Positions 41,454-46,731 of a DNA stretch of 46,731 nucleotides are shown here, piece by piece. The DNA is from Anaerolineae bacterium (GTDB taxonomy: Bacteria; Chloroflexota; Anaerolineae; Aggregatilineales; Phototrophicaceae): contig JAJECX010000014.1 in assembly GCA_022821805.1 (NCBI GenBank), positions 1 to 46,731 of the forward strand. The letters run 5' to 3'. The position numbers were made by a program, and so were the translations under genes. The notes under the pieces are model-generated. The model ran no database searches. It was not told where the DNA came from and saw only the letters and a list, made by a program, of their open reading frames with translations. The stretch's first letter is position 1. Each line of letters begins with the position of its first letter.

Positions 41454-41876
41454 TCAATTGTTGACCTGGAAGAATTCGACCACTTCGCCGCTGGGTCCCT
41501 TGAAGAATGCCAGACTTACATTTAGCGGTCCCAGATCGACCGTCTTCAGTTCGACGGTGATTTCCATGCCGGCTTCGCGGACGCGTTCAAGCGCCGCTTC
41601 GATGTCGGTGGTCTGCAGGGCGAAATGGAAGACGACATTGCCGGTTGCGTCGTTTGACGGCTGCGCGCCGGGAATGGGTCCAAACAGCTCGAGATGGCTG
41701 CCATCGCCGATGTCGAGAATGAGGGCGGGGCGTCCCGCATTTTCGAAGCCGACGACTTCGGTCATGCCCATGACTTCGGTGTAGAACTTGACCGAGGCTT
41801 CATAGTCGGTGGTTTGAATGGCGATATGGTGCGCGCCCAGCCCGGCGAGGGTCTGGTTTCTGGTTCCGATTGGCAT
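41454..41876 (-). CDS. VOC-family (glyoxalase/dioxygenase-fold) protein
   Basis: 140 residues with two beta-alpha-beta-beta-beta modules. The metal site typical of the family is complete: His17 (AHHIAIQT), Glu63 (SHLELFG), His84 (VFHFALQT) and Glu134 (EVVEFFQV). Members are glyalase-type lyases, epimerases, ring-cleaving dioxygenases or resistance proteins; a methylmalonyl-CoA-epimerase- or lactoylglutathione-lyase-like reaction is possible, but the substrate is open. ATG 41876 has GGAG 6 bases upstream. It converges on the amidohydrolase-Rieske operon, with the nested repeat in the spacer, and may belong to the same aromatic or keto-acid theme. Confidence 0.87.
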   Translation of the reverse strand: MPIGTRNQTLAGLGAHHIAIQTTDYEASVKFYTEVMGMTEVVGFENAGRPALILDIGDGSHLELFGPIPGAQPSNDATGNVVFHFALQTTDIEAALERVREAGMEITVELKTVDLGPLNVSLAFFKGPSGEVVEFFQVNN

Positions 41877-41970
41877 GGCAATCTCCTTTAGGGGTTAATG
41901 CGTATGGGTCGGATTATAACCCTATTGGGGGTTAACCCAAATCGCGGCGCGGCGTCGGCGCGGGTGGAGG

Positions 41971-42258
41971 ATGCCGGCATGGCTGTCTCTCGTCCAAGCC
42001 CAGCGGCAACTCCCGCGGCCGCAGAATATCCGCGTAGAAAATGACGCAGTCGTCTGGAACGCGGTCGCAGGCGCAAGCGGCTATCGCGCCGAGTGGGTAA
42101 GATCAGCCGCCGGATTGCGCTACTTCCTGGAAGAAGTTACTCAGAACAGCTTCGATATGAGCGAGTTCCATTACGGCGAGCTCCATTATGTGAAAGTACA
42201 AGCAGTTAAGGCGACAGCGCGGAATATCAGGACAGCGGCTGGACCAATTTCAGTGTGA
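41971..42258 (+). CDS. Small protein or remnant with a fibronectin type III-like domain
   Basis: 95 residues. From residue 14 the sequence fits one FnIII module (LPRPQNIRVENDAVVWNAV, then GASGYRAEW and a TYR-rich end HYVKVQAVKAT). There is no signal peptide, no clear ribosome binding site, and FnIII modules normally occur within larger secreted proteins, so this may be the C-terminal remnant of a lost gene or a false frame that happens to resemble FnIII. The start (ATG 41971) is uncertain. No function is proposed. Confidence 0.38.
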   Translation: MPAWLSLVQAQRQLPRPQNIRVENDAVVWNAVAGASGYRAEWVRSAAGLRYFLEEVTQNSFDMSEFHYGELHYVKVQAVKATARNIRTAAGPISV

Positions 42259-42573
42259 TAACACGCCCTTCTCCCGCCGAGACGCCGACGAACACCCCCC
42301 ACCGCTACGCCAACGGCGACCCCAACTCGCGTGATTCTGCGCGGTTTGCGAACGCCGATGCTTTGGCCTGTATCGGCTTCCGCAGCCGCTGTGAGACCGC
42401 AGCCCTGGTTATTGGACGCCAGATCGCGAGTACGTCTTGTGTCTCGACTTGATGGCGCGGGGGCGCGTTCAGACGGCGCCGCTGATCACCCATCGTTATA
42501 ATTGGCGTGAGTTTCCTGCCGCTTACTCGCGGCTCGCAAGTTGGGATAAAGACGTAATGGGGATGATCATCGA
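42259..42573. other. 315-bp spacer with no recognisable gene
   Basis: No frame with a convincing start, no repeat of families A-D and no stable hairpin with a T-run was seen. It includes a perfect TATAAT (42497-42502) that may be the -10 of the hydrolase gene, but no -35 at 16-18 bases. Confidence 0.6.
42497..42502 (+). promoter_or_regulatory. Isolated TATAAT, possible -10 of the hydrolase gene
   Basis: Perfect -10 hexamer in GC-rich sequence, 72 bases before the ATG at 42574. No matching -35 or extended -10 is seen, so this is weak evidence. Confidence 0.28.
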
Positions 42574-43521
42574 ATGGGACTGAATCTGAATCCGCAAGAG
42601 ACGCGGCGAAAGATGTGGGAATTGCTCGGGGATATACCGGCGCCGACTCTGCCACAAGCGGCGCTGATATCCCGGCGTGAGGAGGCGACATACGAGCTGG
42701 AGCATTTCTCCTTCGCCAACGGCATTGGCGACACGGTATACGGCTATTTGATATTGCCAAAGGGCATCGAGTATCCGGCGCCGGCTGTGCTTTATCACCA
42801 TGAACACGGCGGCAAGTATCACTTGGGCAAGGAGGCCGCCATCCGAATCCGCGAGAACGGCTATGCGCCGGGGCTGGCGCTGGCGGCGGCCGGCTTTGTT
42901 GTCATGGCGATTGACGCATACGGCTTTGGTCAGCGGGAACATCAGGGACCGGCGGGCGAGGACGAGCGCGGCGCCGCCACCGAACTGTCGCTGTTCAAGC
43001 ATTTTTTATGGCAGGGCAAGACGCTCTGGGGCATGATGGTGCACGATGATTTGAGCGCGCTCGCCTACTTGCGCAGTCGGCCCGAGGTCGACGCGGCTCG
43101 GATTGGCGCCTGTGGCATGAGCCTGGGCTCTTCGCGCACCACCTGGGTGGGCGCCCTAGATGAGTCGGTGAAGGCGGTAGTTCCGATTTCGCAGATGACC
43201 CGCTATCGAGATTTCGCTGACGCGGGCGAGTTGCGCGGGCACGGAATTTACTATTTTGTGCCGGGCGTACTGACGTCGGGCATCGATATGGAGCATATCG
43301 TCGGCCTTACGGCGCCCCGTCATCAGTTGATCTTGACCGGCGACTGCGATCCGCTTTCGCCGCTGCCCGGGATTCACAAGGTGATGGAATACGCGCGGAA
43401 AGTCTATCGCGAGCAAGGCGCTGCCGACAACTTGGAGATCGTGCTTTACGAGGGCGTCGCCCATGCCTATCTGCCGGCGATGGTCGAAGCCGCGGTCGCG
43501 TTTTTCCGGCGGACACTCTAG
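42574..43521 (+). CDS. Alpha/beta hydrolase, dienelactone-hydrolase / acetyl-xylan-esterase-like
   Basis: 315 residues. The nucleophile elbow is GMSLGS with Ser183 (preceded by RIGAC), the acid is Asp257 or Asp259 in TGDCDPLSP and the base is His297 in EGVAHAY. The N-terminal 60 residues form a lid-like helix and strand region. A YHHEHGGKY loop near the oxyanion hole is typical of this esterase/DLH group. No signal peptide, so the enzyme is cytoplasmic and probably cleaves an ester or acyl bond of an imported carbohydrate or natural product. ATG 42574 is the best start; GGGG about 11 bases upstream is a poor ribosome binding site. It appears to be a single-gene unit. Confidence 0.87.
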   Translation: MGLNLNPQETRRKMWELLGDIPAPTLPQAALISRREEATYELEHFSFANGIGDTVYGYLILPKGIEYPAPAVLYHHEHGGKYHLGKEAAIRIRENGYAPGLALAAAGFVVMAIDAYGFGQREHQGPAGEDERGAATELSLFKHFLWQGKTLWGMMVHDDLSALAYLRSRPEVDAARIGACGMSLGSSRTTWVGALDESVKAVVPISQMTRYRDFADAGELRGHGIYYFVPGVLTSGIDMEHIVGLTAPRHQLILTGDCDPLSPLPGIHKVMEYARKVYREQGAADNLEIVLYEGVAHAYLPAMVEAAVAFFRRTL

Positions 43522-43642
43522 GGTTCCAAGGGTTCAAGTGTCCGTAAATCCCTCGAGTTGAAGCATTGTTTTTCCCTGAACGCAAAGAAGAAGAGCCGGC
43601 AAGAATTTGTCGATTCTCCCGCCATGTTGCGCGCAGATTCGC

Positions 43643-43671
43643 TTGTGCGCATGGTGATGAATGGGTATACT
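43643..43671 (+). promoter_or_regulatory. Promoter of the putative small RNA
   Basis: TTGTGC (43643-43648), 17-base spacer, TATACT (43666-43671). The -10 matches at five of six positions. The start point would be near 43678, exactly in front of the hairpin series ending in the terminator. Confidence 0.5.
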
Positions 43672-43677
43672 GTGGGC

Positions 43678-43812
43678 AGTTTTATGCGCGGAATCGTCTG
43701 GTTCCGCGGCGTGAGCGCAAAGCTCGTTTTGCGACAGTGTAATCAGATCAATTGCTGCCTACACTGCGAAGAGCGTCCGGGTTAGGGGTGTAATTCGGAC
43801 GTTCTTTTTTTT
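43678..43812 (+). ncRNA. Putative structured small RNA, unrecognised family
   Basis: About 135 nt between a promoter-like sequence and an intrinsic terminator. Four consecutive perfect or near-perfect stems are visible: CGCGGAA (43687-43693) with TTCCGCG (43702-43708); CGCAAA (43716-43721) with TTTGCG (43728-43733); CAGTGTA (43735-43741) with TACACTG (43760-43766) around an 18-base loop; and the terminator stem (43771-43804). The reading frames through it are short and have no ribosome binding site. It does not look like 6S (no single long bulged stem), SRP, tmRNA, RNase P or a riboswitch class I know, and it is 176 bases from the GntR start so a leader role is unlikely. Family unknown. Confidence 0.55.
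43771..43812 (+). terminator. Rho-independent terminator of the small RNA
   Basis: GAGCGTCCG (43771-43779) pairs with CGGACGTTC (43796-43804), nine pairs with one G-T, a 16-base loop, followed by eight T (43805-43812). The stem can be extended by the adjacent AA/TT pairs. Confidence 0.82.
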
Positions 43813-43912
43813 CAGTAGTTATCCCCTACGTTCACATCTGGGCAATTCTCCGCGGGCGACGAACTCGGTCCATAATTCAGGACGCGGCCGGTTCTGACGC
43901 GTTGCCGGCGAT

Positions 43913-43941
43913 TTGACACCGAAATAAAAACCGCCTAGAAT
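43913..43941 (+). promoter_or_regulatory. Strong sigma70 promoter of the GntR-SBP operon
   Basis: TTGACA (43913-43918, perfect), 17-base spacer, TAGAAT (43936-43941, five of six). The start point is expected near 43948, inside the GntR operator, with a leader of about 40 bases to the GTG at 43989. Confidence 0.78.
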
Positions 43942-43952
43942 TGGTAACACCA
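43942..43952. promoter_or_regulatory. GntR/FadR-type operator overlapping the transcription start
   Basis: TGGTAACACCA is TGGT-N3-ACCA, matching the half-site arrangement known for FadR/FCD-type GntR proteins. It directly abuts the -10 box and is nested in a wider inverted repeat ATTGGT (43940-43945) / ACCAAT (43956-43961). Binding there would block the promoter, so autorepression of this GntR gene, and control of the following solute-binding protein, is expected. Confidence 0.65.
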
Positions 43953-43988
43953 CTGACCAATATGGTGATGGTCCAAGAAAGGGCAGTT

Positions 43989-44762
43989 GTGAAGGTTTCC
44001 TCACCAAGCATCTCCGGCTTGAAGACAATAGAAAAAGCCAGCGTCAAAGACCAAACGCTTGAGCAATTGAAGAATTACATCTTGTCCGGTGTTGTGCGAT
44101 TGGGCGAGCGCTTGCCATCGGAGCGGGCGCTGGCGGATGCGCTCGGCGTGGGGCGCTACAGCGTACGCGAGGCGCTCAAGGTGCTGGAAGCTGTTGGGCT
44201 GGTGGAGTCGCGAATCGGCGAGGGCACCTTCCTGACGACCAATACCGGCGCCAGTTTCGGACGGATTCTCGGGCTGAGTTTCGCCACCTGGGGCGGCACG
44301 ATCATTGAGCTGCTTGACGCGCGCAAGATGATTGAGGCGGAAGCGGCGCGGGCGGCGGCGGACCGGGCGACAGCGGAAGAAGTTGGCTTGATCGAAACGG
44401 AATTGAAGACGATGCAAGCCAATATGGATCGGGTGCAAGCTTATCTAAAGGCGGATTTCAATTTTCACCGGCGCATCGGCGAGGCGAGCCATAACGCCAT
44501 CATCAGCCAGTTTGTAAGCAACCTGATCGACTTGCTGGAAGAAGTCTTGCGCGAGACGCATTCCGATAGCTTGCCAGCGCAAGCTGAGGGTGGCGGTACG
44601 CACCAGGCGATATTCGATGCCATCGCCGCCGGAGACGCGGATGCCGCAGGCCATCTAATGCGCGAGCATATTCAATTCAGCGCCGAGGTATGGCAGACGA
44701 TGATTTCGCTGACTGCCAAAACCGATAGAAAGGCGACCGACGATTTGCAAGCTGGAGACTGA
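43989..44762 (+). CDS. GntR-family regulator, FadR/FCD subfamily
   Basis: 257 residues. A winged helix-turn-helix (about 20-90: ILSGVVRLGERLPSERALAD, VGRYSVREALKVLEAVGLVE, GEGTFL) precedes an all-helical FCD domain (about 105-235) with the Asp/His ligand pattern (LLDARKMIEAEAARAA, FNFHRRIGEASHN, HQAIFDAIAAGDADAA) that binds an organic-acid-type effector with a metal. GTG 43989 is preferred because AAGAAAGGG lies 5-6 bases upstream; ATG 43962 is in frame but overlaps the operator region. Such regulators usually repress sugar-acid, lactate or amino-acid catabolic genes. The adjacent SBP gene begins 67 bases downstream and is probably its target, induced by the transported compound or a product. 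Confidence 0.9.
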   Translation: MKVSSPSISGLKTIEKASVKDQTLEQLKNYILSGVVRLGERLPSERALADALGVGRYSVREALKVLEAVGLVESRIGEGTFLTTNTGASFGRILGLSFATWGGTIIELLDARKMIEAEAARAAADRATAEEVGLIETELKTMQANMDRVQAYLKADFNFHRRIGEASHNAIISQFVSNLIDLLEEVLRETHSDSLPAQAEGGGTHQAIFDAIAAGDADAAGHLMREHIQFSAEVWQTMISLTAKTDRKATDDLQAGD

Positions 44763-44829
44763 GGAGGTGACTAGCGCTACAGAATTTCCCGTTCGCGCTT
44801 TGGTCAAGTAGTCTTGTTAAGGAGACGAC

Positions 44830-46617
44830 ATGAATAAGAAATTCCCCTACAACACATCGGACTTGAAGCCCTCGCGCAGGGACTTCATGAGGCTGGGCGG
44901 CGCGAGCTTGGCGGCGGCGATGATGATGCGTCATGGATCCTTGCCGCTTCTGGCGCAAGGCATGGGCGGTATCCCGGCCGAGTTGCGTCCGGGCAGCCCG
45001 AACAATCCGCGTGGCTGGACGACGACGCTGCCGCCGATACCCGATGGCATGCCGGTCGATCCGCCAGTGACCATCACCGGCAGCCGGCGCGGACCATGGG
45101 AATTCGCCGATGGCGACGACATCGAAAATTCCAACTTCACCCGCCTGAACGCCGCCGTGACCGGCATCAACTGGAAGCTGGCTTTTAGCTGGACCGACAA
45201 CGATGAAGAAGTATTGCAGAAATACAACCTGGCCATCGCCAGCAACGAGTTGCCGGACTTCATGGAGACCGTGCCCCTGCAGATCTACGCCGAGCTGCTG
45301 GAAAACGATTTGCTGGAGGATATCACCGATGTCTTCGATGAAGTCGCGCATCCGGTCTGGCTGAAGGATGCCATGAGCTTCGGCGATGGCGCGGCCTGGC
45401 AATACGCCGAAGTGAACGGGCGCAAGATGGGCTTGCCTTATATCGAGCAAGCGGCGCAGAATGACAAGCTGCTCTGGATCCGCCAGGATTGGCTGGACGC
45501 GGTGGGCATGAGCGCGCCGACAACGGTCGACGAATTGCATGCGGTGGCCAAAGCTTTCGTGGAAGCGGATCTGGGTCAAGGTCCCGAGGGCAGCACCATC
45601 GGCATCGCAGCCGCCAACAATTTCGTCACCTGGTACAGCTCGCTGGATCCGATCTTCGGCGCCTGGGGCGTCATGCCCGGCTACTGGACGCCGAATGAGG
45701 GCGGCGACCTGCAATACAACAGCGTCCTGCCCCAAACGAAGGAAGTGTTGGCGCTGCTGCGGCAGTGGTACGCCGAGGGCATCTTCGCCCAGGACTTCTT
45801 CACTCTACGCCCGCCGCAGACGGCTTTCGGGCAGATCGGCGGAAATACCTGCGGCATCACCATGTCGCCGGCCTTTGCCGCGCTCTTTGGCCTGCCAGAC
45901 AGCGTCACCAACGATCCCAGCGCCCGCTGGACCTGGGCCGATATCCCGGCGGGACCCACCGGCATCAAGAAAAAAGCCTGGAGCAACCCCGTCGTCGACA
46001 GCGTCTTCTGCTTCCGCAAGGGCTTTGAGCATGTCGATCTTGTGCTCAAGCAGATCGGCTGGTGGGCGGAATTGCTGCAAAATCCGGAAAATCGCTTCCA
46101 TGGTTTTGAAGGCACGGATTACTTCTGGAAGAACGAGGCTGGCGAAGTTGATTCCATGGGCGGCGAGCTCGACTTGGCTTCCGGCTATGACGGCACCAAG
46201 CATATCTGGGGACCGCCCGGCACCAACGGCGGCGCCCGCACCGACCCGCGCCACGAAACCAACTGGATCAAGCATCGCCGCGAAGTCTGGGCGAATGCGC
46301 CGGCGGAGGAGCAGGATGCCATGATGGAGGCTTTCCTGGGCGGCGACGAGCTTTCGGTCATGTGGGACGACGCCAATGTTTTCGCCGTCGATCGCTGGGA
46401 AGCGGACGGCATCCGCAACCATTTCACCACCTTCCCCACGCGCACGATGGAGCGCGCCGGCTCGTCGCTTAATGATTTGGAAGCCGAGACCTTCGTCAAT
46501 ATCGTCACCGGGGAAGCCTCGTTGGATGACTTCGACGCCTTCGTCGACGATTGGCGCGCCGGCGGCGGCGACCGCATCACGGACGAAGTCAACGAATGGT
46601 GGCACGGCGGGATGTAG
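44830..46617 (+). CDS. Tat-exported ABC solute-binding protein, family 1 (LplA/YtcQ-like)
   Basis: 595 residues. The N-terminus has a twin-arginine motif (SRRDFMRLGG at about 16) and a hydrophobic core (ASLAAAMMM), cut probably near LAQ-GM, so the folded protein is exported by Tat, perhaps with a bound cofactor or metal. The rest fits the long family 1 solute-binding proteins of the YtcQ/LplA group, larger than MalE-type proteins: NDEEVLQKYNLAIASNELPD near 130, WIRQDWLDAVG near 220, many Trp. These usually take up complex carbohydrates such as uronic oligosaccharides. ATG 44830 has AAGGAG 6-7 bases upstream. The GntR gene is 67 bases upstream. The permeases expected next would lie off the right edge. 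Confidence 0.9.
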   Translation: MNKKFPYNTSDLKPSRRDFMRLGGASLAAAMMMRHGSLPLLAQGMGGIPAELRPGSPNNPRGWTTTLPPIPDGMPVDPPVTITGSRRGPWEFADGDDIENSNFTRLNAAVTGINWKLAFSWTDNDEEVLQKYNLAIASNELPDFMETVPLQIYAELLENDLLEDITDVFDEVAHPVWLKDAMSFGDGAAWQYAEVNGRKMGLPYIEQAAQNDKLLWIRQDWLDAVGMSAPTTVDELHAVAKAFVEADLGQGPEGSTIGIAAANNFVTWYSSLDPIFGAWGVMPGYWTPNEGGDLQYNSVLPQTKEVLALLRQWYAEGIFAQDFFTLRPPQTAFGQIGGNTCGITMSPAFAALFGLPDSVTNDPSARWTWADIPAGPTGIKKKAWSNPVVDSVFCFRKGFEHVDLVLKQIGWWAELLQNPENRFHGFEGTDYFWKNEAGEVDSMGGELDLASGYDGTKHIWGPPGTNGGARTDPRHETNWIKHRREVWANAPAEEQDAMMEAFLGGDELSVMWDDANVFAVDRWEADGIRNHFTTFPTRTMERAGSSLNDLEAETFVNIVTGEASLDDFDAFVDDWRAGGGDRITDEVNEWWHGGM

Positions 46618-46621
46618 GCGG

Positions 46622-46655
46622 TCCACCCCTAGCCCCCTCCCCATAAAGAGCTGAG
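46622..46655. repeat. Degenerate family B repeat
   Basis: CCACCCCTAGCCCCCTCCCC, then ATAAAGAGCTGAGGAG. It is a diverged copy with a weakened right arm, located directly after the solute-binding protein gene. Confidence 0.55.
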
Positions 46656-46688
46656 GAGCGGACACGTTTGAAGTAAGGCGCTGCGATT

Positions 46689-46731
46689 GCGACGGGTCAG
46701 CCAAGGCTGACCCCTACAAGGTTCGTTTATG
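46689..46731. repeat. Right terminal copy of the 43-bp repeat
   Basis: Matches 1-43 in 41 of 43 bases. The palindrome GGGTCAGCC (46694-46702) / GGCTGACCC (46705-46713) is followed by CTACA. The window ends in the same place, relative to the element, as it does at the left end. Confidence 0.85.

Noticed and set aside
43558..43785. 75-residue open frame over the small RNA region
   Set aside because: No ribosome binding site or protein-like composition, and the stems and terminator explain the sequence better.
43678..43812. 6S RNA or GntR-operon riboswitch
   Set aside because: There is no single long bulged stem as in 6S, and the terminator lies about 100 bases before a separate strong promoter of the GntR gene.
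1..46731. Circular element closed by the terminal repeat
   Set aside because: The end copies differ at two bases, the same palindrome family occurs throughout the window, and no replication, partition or phage genes are seen.

Overview
The window looks like a chromosomal piece of a free-living or host-associated heterotrophic bacterium, most likely a Chloroflexota (Anaerolineae/Caldilineae-like) genome. The reasons are indirect: secreted binding proteins with an ...ALAQDEP-type signal-peptide end, moderately high GC, frequent TTG/GTG starts backed by AGGAG ribosome binding sites, many ABC solute importers and small-molecule catabolic enzymes, and dense short palindromic repeats in the spacers. 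There is no rRNA, tRNA, phage, transposase or CRISPR array. The phylum call is an inference (about 0.5). Both window ends carry the same 43-bp sequence (two mismatches), so the contig probably breaks inside a dispersed repeat.

Layout. 256-2050 (+): two Dpp/Opp-type permeases whose partners lie off the left edge. 2152-4014 (-): a cysteine-synthase-like PLP enzyme followed 3 bp later by an RpiR-type regulator. 4169-5080 (+): a GNAT protein carrying repeat-derived insertions. 5335-30383 (-): a 25-kb block transcribed leftward. In transcription order it holds two class I/II aminotransferase-fold proteins, a large GT-C-like membrane protein, an SDR, an Ldh2-type dehydrogenase, an S9 peptidase, two AstE/AspA-family proteins, an MFS exporter-like protein, two ornithine-cyclodeaminase-family proteins, an M24 creatinase-fold hydrolase, an MmgE/PrpD protein, an enolase-superfamily (MLE/dipeptide-epimerase-like) enzyme, a complete peptide-type SBP-permease-permease set, a DegT aminotransferase and a second MmgE/PrpD protein. 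30861-33492 (+): an MFS protein and a serine hydrolase. 33501-37904 (-): a CUT1 sugar importer (SBP, two permeases, no ATPase) with an AGE-family sugar epimerase. 38028-39764 (-): a NodU/TobZ-type carbamoyltransferase. 39945-41370 (+): an amidohydrolase overlapping a Rieske ferredoxin. Then come a VOC protein, a small FnIII-like frame, a DLH-like hydrolase, a probable new structured small RNA with its own promoter and terminator, and finally a GntR/FCD regulator with a clear promoter/operator followed by a Tat-exported solute-binding protein.

How the genes fit together. The large minus-strand block reads as a catabolic island for imported peptides, N-acyl amino acids or a cyclic amino-acid-like compound. 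It combines import (Dpp set), epimerisation (MLE), hydrolysis (M24, S9), deacylation (AstE/AspA), imine/amine handling (OCD family, aminotransferases) and oxidation (SDR, Ldh2). The combination of a metal-ligand-poor M24 protein, AstE-like deacylases and OCD-family proteins resembles ectoine/hydroxyectoine degradation (EutD/DoeA, EutE/DoeB, EutC), but the transporter and accessory enzymes differ, so the substrate is open. Several steps exist as pairs. In two pairs one copy has lost catalytic residues (AstE-like 19111-20094; aminotransferase 29283-30383), suggesting pseudoenzyme partners.

Short repeats are the other main theme. Four families occupy spacers; one supplies the stop codon of two genes, one forms an 83-bp tandem array, and one about 18-bp element is nested inside other repeats and, in frame, inside a gene.
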